A program made the position numbers and the translations under genes. Below, in pieces: positions 6,392 to 10,000 of a DNA stretch of 10,000 bases (its first letter is position 1; every line of letters starts with the position of its first letter). The DNA lies in NCBI GenBank assembly GCA_008636095.1, contig VSJD01000013.1:1-10000 (forward strand), written 5' to 3'. This DNA is from Kiritimatiellota bacterium. Lineage in GTDB: Bacteria > Verrucomicrobiota > Kiritimatiellia > JAAZAB01. The notes under the pieces were generated by a model. The model did not search any database, was not told where the DNA came from, and saw only the letters and a program-made list of their open reading frames with translations.

Positions 6392-8423
6392 GCTTCACCC
6401 CGCGCATTTTTTGATAAAGCCCCAAAACCGCACTCTTGTCGCCTTCAAAAGAGCAGAACGGACAATAATATTGCGCGCCACGCAACAAAAGATGCGTCTC
6501 GCGGTCTGAAAAAAGACATTGCGGGCATCGCAGGGGATTAGGCTGGCCGGATGGATGCCACGGCATTGTCAAGGCCGCATTGGTTGCCGGCCAATCTGAC
6601 CTTCGCTTGGCAAGCCGGCTCTCCGCGACCGAAACAAGCTCACCCCGGACAGCAGAAAGATGGCAGGTGAAAGCATTGCCTTCTTGCAAGGCCAAGCGCC
6701 GGAATAATGCCATGTCAAAAAAACTTTGAAATAAGGGCGTTTCACCGACGATCCCGGAACATTCATCGTCTTCCGACCATAATCTGACGACAATCTTTTC
6801 CCTTGGCAAACACACCCGGCATTCGTTTGCGCCATCAAGCTGAACAACACGGCCGCGATAGGCATACTTAAAACCCTCACGCGTATTTCCACGCACCGCT
6901 TCCAGCCAGAGCCCCTTCAGCGACTCCGGCAAATCGGTTGTGCCCCATGTGCCGCGAACATATTCGCACATCTCCAACTCGCCGGTTCCTCCGGACACCG
7001 CACCAAGTTTATATTGAATGGTTATAACACCGTCATTATCAAGCCGGCATGCAACTGCAATTTCGCAGGACAATTGACCAAAATCAAGCGTGATGGGCTT
7101 GTATGAAACCGCGATGCCTTCCTTTTGATTAGTAACGGACGCCGTCTGCAACGGATAATCGCTCAAATTGAGCGTAACCCCATTAAGACGAAACAATCCC
7201 GTGGCCATGGAACCATACCGATGGTGATTCTGGATAACAAACGGGTAAGAACCGTCCCAGAGTGAAGCGCTGTCATTCCCGATATGCTTTTCAATGCCGG
7301 CGGAATACGGCCGCCAATCCAGGATGGCGCCGCCCCGCCCCGGCGCCAGCAGCAGACGCGACTGCGAATTAAGGCACCAGATATATTCCTTTTTGCTCCC
7401 ATGGCGCAGATCATGCCAATGAGCCATTGTGGTCGGAGTTTTTCCGCCATAATAATCCCAAAACCATTTCCCGAATTCGGTCATGGAGACATTGGTAACG
7501 CTTCCGGCGCGCACCTGTTCACCGAGAAATCCGACGTATTCTTCATACACCTGTTTGCATTCTGAAGCAGGTTCATCAAAAACGTGGGGTGAGGACGTGT
7601 CAAGCGGACCTTGCCCCTCGAGAAACTGGTAATACGCATAACCATGATTCAACTCCGCCTGTTTCATATATTCCTGAAACAGGCGTTTCACGTAGTCAAT
7701 ATTTCCGCCCCAAACGCTTTTCCCGCGCATCTGATCCATCGGCTGGCTGCTGTTCCAGTCATTGCGCGCGTCAAACGACTGCATTAAATTACGGCTGAGA
7801 TGCGGAATACAGACAAGGTCTATTTTCTCGTCGCCCACTCCGGCCGGCGCCAAGGCATTGCCGGAGCGGGGAATCCAGGGACACCACGGCCCGCCTTCAT
7901 TCCAGTTAATCCACTCGATATTGAAATAGCGATGGCCATGCGTAACATTGATGCCCTCCTCAAAACACGACGCCATAGCGCAGATTATTTCCGGACAAGC
8001 TTCCTTCAAGGCCTTCAGACAAACAGCATCCAGCGTAAAATATGCCGCCGCCGTACACGGAGCGCCCAGCGCCTTGCGGTATCTGTCCGTCATGCGCCGG
8101 ACGACTTGCATCTTAGCTTCCGTTGAAAGCTGAAACAAGAAGCCGCCATCCTCCTCGATTTTCAGTTCATTCAACAATTGCGTATCCGGCCCCAGCCACA
8201 GGACGATTTCATCGCCGTGCTCGTCGCGGCAGTGTTTGAGAAATTCAAGCGCGCGCGGATCGCGCAACTCACTCAAGCCGGCCAGATGCACTACGCGCAA
8301 TCCGGCGCGATGCGCAACGCCTGCCATGTACTCGGATAAATCAGGATGCCCGAATTGGTACCAAAGCATGAAATTTAAAAATCGGCGGCTAAACATATCG
8401 GCACTATGTCCTTCCGTTTTCAT
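6384..8423 (-). CDS. Unrecognised 679-aa cytosolic protein, probable carbohydrate-active barrel plus beta-sandwich, C-terminal zinc ribbon
   Basis: I cannot name a family. Residues 1-320 look like an alpha/beta barrel, possibly of the glycoside hydrolase/polysaccharide deacetylase type. Successive strands include LRVVHLAGL (42-50), DEIVLWLGPD (71-80), CTAAAYFTLDAV (123-134) and IDLVCIPHL (201-209), with the unusual run NIEWINWNEGGPWCPWIPRSG at 168-188. Residues about 340-620 are beta-rich, as in the sandwich domains that follow such barrels. The end carries a four-cysteine zinc ribbon, C633-x2-C636 and C654-x2-C657, odd for a carbohydrate enzyme. There is no signal peptide, so it acts in the cytoplasm. 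Its ATG overlaps the regulator's stop (ATGA) with AAGGA just upstream, and it ends overlapping the UroD-like gene, so the three genes are almost certainly co-translated. The close tie to the regulator suggests it acts on the inducer or a near relative. Confidence 0.75.
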   Translation of the reverse strand: MKTEGHSADMFSRRFLNFMLWYQFGHPDLSEYMAGVAHRAGLRVVHLAGLSELRDPRALEFLKHCRDEHGDEIVLWLGPDTQLLNELKIEEDGGFLFQLSTEAKMQVVRRMTDRYRKALGAPCTAAAYFTLDAVCLKALKEACPEIICAMASCFEEGINVTHGHRYFNIEWINWNEGGPWCPWIPRSGNALAPAGVGDEKIDLVCIPHLSRNLMQSFDARNDWNSSQPMDQMRGKSVWGGNIDYVKRLFQEYMKQAELNHGYAYYQFLEGQGPLDTSSPHVFDEPASECKQVYEEYVGFLGEQVRAGSVTNVSMTEFGKWFWDYYGGKTPTTMAHWHDLRHGSKKEYIWCLNSQSRLLLAPGRGGAILDWRPYSAGIEKHIGNDSASLWDGSYPFVIQNHHRYGSMATGLFRLNGVTLNLSDYPLQTASVTNQKEGIAVSYKPITLDFGQLSCEIAVACRLDNDGVITIQYKLGAVSGGTGELEMCEYVRGTWGTTDLPESLKGLWLEAVRGNTREGFKYAYRGRVVQLDGANECRVCLPREKIVVRLWSEDDECSGIVGETPLFQSFFDMALFRRLALQEGNAFTCHLSAVRGELVSVAESRLAKRRSDWPATNAALTMPWHPSGQPNPLRCPQCLFSDRETHLLLRGAQYYCPFCSFEGDKSAVLGLYQKMRGVKHA

Positions 8424-9511
8424 TTTTCCTTTATCCTTCCGTGAATAATGACCGGCTGTTCCGACGGCTTTGCGCCGTTTAATTTTGCATGCAAAATGGC
8501 AAGAAATGTCCGGGCAATATCGCGCGTTGAAAACGCGTATTTTATCACCGGGATGCCGTAGTGATGAACGATTTCCTTGTTCGCCCAGGTGAGCACAAGT
8601 GCTTGATCAGGCACTTTTATGCCCTGACTCAAAAGAGCGGTGGCCACTCCGCGTGTTGCGATATCATCCGATACCAGTAGCGCTTGCAACGCATTGGCCC
8701 TGTTTTTTGAGAATTTCCCACTTTTACACAGTTGGAGGACGATATCATGCGCCGCCTGTTCCAATAATTGGCCGCCTTTTGTCGCATGGATTCTATAAAT
8801 TTCGGGCTCCGGCAAAGCGAAATCCCGAACCGCCGTATGAATTCCCTCAAGATCGGCAGTAAATTTTGTTGTTTTAAGATAAACGATATTTTTTATGCCC
8901 CGCGTGGCAAGATACTCCACGGATTCGCGTCCAAAGCCGTAATAATCCGTGACAAAATCCGGACCCGGCCGAACGGTAAAAGGCTCGAACTTTTGTTTCA
9001 CCCCTAACAAATCGCTTAATCCCGCGTCAAGTTCGATGATCCCTTTAAATAGCGGATTACGAAAATCACCGGTAATTTTCCGAAAAAAGGATGTTTTCTT
9101 AAAGTCCGGATTGGCCGCCAGGTTTACCAGGTCGTCATAAACCCTGCATTCCCAGCGACGTTCTTTCATCGCCAGAATATCCGACTGAATAAATTTAAGT
9201 ACCGCACGGTAAGAATGAGCCGTCTCATCCAGCAGGCTGGGACCAACCAACACGGCTATGACCGCCCTGGCACTATCAGGCTGGACAAAGCTGCCGAATC
9301 TGGGTTTACGCTGGATGAGGCCATCCGCCACCAATCGGGACATGGCTTTATGCACGGCCGAGTTGCCGATCCCCCACGCACGTGCCAGTTCCTCGGTCGG
9401 AGGTAGTTTCGCTCTGGGCGCCAGAATACCCTGCTGAATCTGGCCGCGTAAATATTCTTCCACCTGCTGATACAGCGGTTTGGCGGTTTCAAATACCGGT
9501 TTGGATATCAT
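8420..9511 (-). CDS. GntR-family transcriptional regulator with LacI/GalR-type ligand-binding domain (AraR-like), 363 aa
   Basis: Residues 10-78 are a GntR winged helix: PLYQQVEEYLRGQIQQG, then LPPTEELARAWGIGNSAVHKAMSRL with the recognition helix near 50-60, then the wing at RKPRFGSFV (69-77). Residues 82-363 match the periplasmic-binding-protein fold used by LacI/GalR regulators: VIAVLVGPSLL opens it, with YLATRGIKNIVYLKT (194-208), ALLVSDDIATRGVATALLSQGIKVPDQALVLTW and a closing PVIIHGRIKEK. The architecture is that of AraR, which binds a sugar and leaves its operator. It is the first gene of the cluster, behind a sigma-70-type promoter, and its stop overlaps the next start by four bases, so it probably regulates this operon including itself. 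A GAAAGGA ribosome site lies four bases before the ATG. The ligand is unknown. Confidence 0.9.
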   Translation of the reverse strand: MISKPVFETAKPLYQQVEEYLRGQIQQGILAPRAKLPPTEELARAWGIGNSAVHKAMSRLVADGLIQRKPRFGSFVQPDSARAVIAVLVGPSLLDETAHSYRAVLKFIQSDILAMKERRWECRVYDDLVNLAANPDFKKTSFFRKITGDFRNPLFKGIIELDAGLSDLLGVKQKFEPFTVRPGPDFVTDYYGFGRESVEYLATRGIKNIVYLKTTKFTADLEGIHTAVRDFALPEPEIYRIHATKGGQLLEQAAHDIVLQLCKSGKFSKNRANALQALLVSDDIATRGVATALLSQGIKVPDQALVLTWANKEIVHHYGIPVIKYAFSTRDIARTFLAILHAKLNGAKPSEQPVIIHGRIKEK

Positions 9512-9515
9512 GCCG

Positions 9516-9522
9516 TCCTTTC
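9516..9522 (-). promoter_or_regulatory. Ribosome binding site of the GntR-type regulator
   Basis: GAAAGGA on the minus strand, four bases before the ATG at 9511. It supports this start, which also gives the winged-helix domain its usual N-terminal position. Confidence 0.7.
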
Positions 9523-9541
9523 TTTTCTAATATTCCATAGT

Positions 9542-9570
9542 AATATAATTGCAAAGATTGATCTTGTCAA
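9542..9570 (-). promoter_or_regulatory. Sigma-70-type promoter of the operon
   Basis: On the minus strand, TTGACA (9570-9565) is a perfect -35 box and TATATT (9547-9542) a five-of-six -10 box, with the ideal 17-base spacer. Transcription would start near 9535 and give a leader of about 24 bases before the regulator's ATG. Element copy 2 begins 38 bases upstream of the -35 box, so the core promoter is intact but its upstream region has been replaced. Confidence 0.75.
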
Positions 9571-9607
9571 ATAAAAAAACAATAAAAAACGACTTCCTTA
9601 TTTAACT

Positions 9608-10000
9608 GGCGCTTCCGGGTTTAGCGCGGGATTTTTTATTGACTCAAAACAGGGATCGATGCCATATTAACGTTTAATCATGGCTCATTCTTTGTCCGTC
9701 ATTCCGAGCGAAGTCGAGGAATCTCATGTCCCGCGAGGCATTTTACGTTTACATGATGACCAACAAGGGACAGACGACGCTGTATATCGGAGTCACGAAC
9801 AGCCTGGTGCGTCGGATCCATCAGCATCGATCGGGTGACGCGTCCGGGTTCACGGAACGATACAACCTGAATCGTCTTGTGTACTACGAGCAGTACAACG
9901 ATCCGCGAGATGCGATTGCGCGAGAGAAACAGCTGAAGCGTTGGCGCAGAGAGAAGAAGGAGGCTCTGATCGGAAAGATGAATCCGACGTGGGAGGATTT
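9608..10000 (+). mobile_element. GIY-YIG-carrying TIR element, copy 2 (cut by the window edge)
   Basis: The sequence from 9608 matches the complement of copy 1 from 2751 downward to 2359, differing at 5 of 393 positions with no gaps. It opens with the terminal repeat GGCGCTTCCGGGTTTAGCGC. If full length (571 bp) it should end near 10178, followed by a copy of the flanking bases ATTTAACT (9600-9607). Its orientation is opposite to copy 1, so its gene points away from the operon. Of the differences, three are outside the gene, one is silent (Gln34 codon context) and one changes Val39 to Ala. Confidence 0.8.
9726..10000 (+). CDS. GIY-YIG endonuclease-domain protein, second copy (3' end outside the window)
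   Basis: The first 91 codons are present and nearly the same as in the gene at 2256-2633: MSREAFYVYMMTN opening, YIG at 20-22, R29/R30, and the metal-binding E67 in AIAREKQLKRW. The only amino-acid change is alanine for valine at residue 39. The frame is open to the window end. The ribosome site GAGGAA is again supplied by the subterminal repeat at 9696-9725. Conservation of the frame in both copies suggests that the protein matters to the element. It is transcribed divergently from the regulator gene. Confidence 0.85.
   Translation, partial: MSREAFYVYMMTNKGQTTLYIGVTNSLVRRIHQHRSGDASGFTERYNLNRLVYYEQYNDPRDAIAREKQLKRWRREKKEALIGKMNPTWED

Noticed and set aside
9528..9550. AT-rich imperfect inverted repeat over the -10 box as the regulator's own operator
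   Set aside because: Arms match at six of seven bases but consist only of A and T around a TATATT box, so chance is likely; no second copy is seen.
2181..10000. Composite transposon formed by the two element copies
   Set aside because: Copy 1 has its own flanking duplication, which indicates independent insertion. The outer flank of copy 2 is outside the window.
1..10000. CRISPR array, tRNA or rRNA genes
   Set aside because: No regularly spaced repeats and no tRNA-like or rRNA sequence were found on either strand.

Overview
The window is about 10 kb of bacterial DNA of balanced base composition. It carries one long minus-strand gene cluster and two copies, in inverted orientation, of a small element encoding a GIY-YIG nuclease. 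The gene content is a GntR regulator with a LacI-type sensor, a UroD-family protein, a large secreted barrel hydrolase-like protein and an ADP-ribosylglycohydrolase fused to beta-sandwich domains. By my recollection of such genomes this suits the PVC superphylum (Lentisphaerae, Kiritimatiellae, Planctomycetes) or Armatimonadetes. That assignment is inference; no marker gene is present.

In transcription order (right to left) the cluster starts with a good sigma-70-type promoter (9542-9570) and the regulator (8420-9511). Next come a 679-aa cytosolic protein ending in a zinc ribbon (6384-8423) and a UroD-family protein (5354-6391). These three genes overlap by 4 and 8 bases. After a 68-base gap follows an exported 840-aa protein with a glycoside-hydrolase-like barrel (2763-5285). 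After the inserted element comes the 663-aa ADP-ribosylglycohydrolase-type protein (124-2115). Last is the first 25 bases of another exported protein, whose N-terminus and leader resemble those of the 840-aa gene.

The inserted element (2181-2751, 571 bp) has 27-bp terminal inverted repeats with one mismatch, flanked directly by an 8-bp direct repeat with one mismatch (target-site duplication). It also has subterminal inverted repeats that supply the nuclease gene's ribosome binding site at one end and its C-terminal codons at the other. A second copy starts at 9608, in opposite orientation, and runs off the right edge. The two copies differ at 5 of 393 compared positions. They bracket the promoter and the first four genes, so the 6.9-kb segment between them could invert by recombination.

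The most natural reading of the cluster is a sugar-responsive operon for breakdown of an unidentified carbohydrate or glycoside: the regulator senses a ligand, the exported protein(s) act outside the cytoplasm, and the 679-aa, UroD-like and ADP-ribosylglycohydrolase-like proteins act inside. The substrate cannot be told from sequence. A repeated leader containing a GAAC-N2-GTTC palindrome precedes both exported-protein genes and is the best candidate for a shared regulatory site. No stretch longer than 300 bases lacks a gene; no tRNA, rRNA or CRISPR array was seen.
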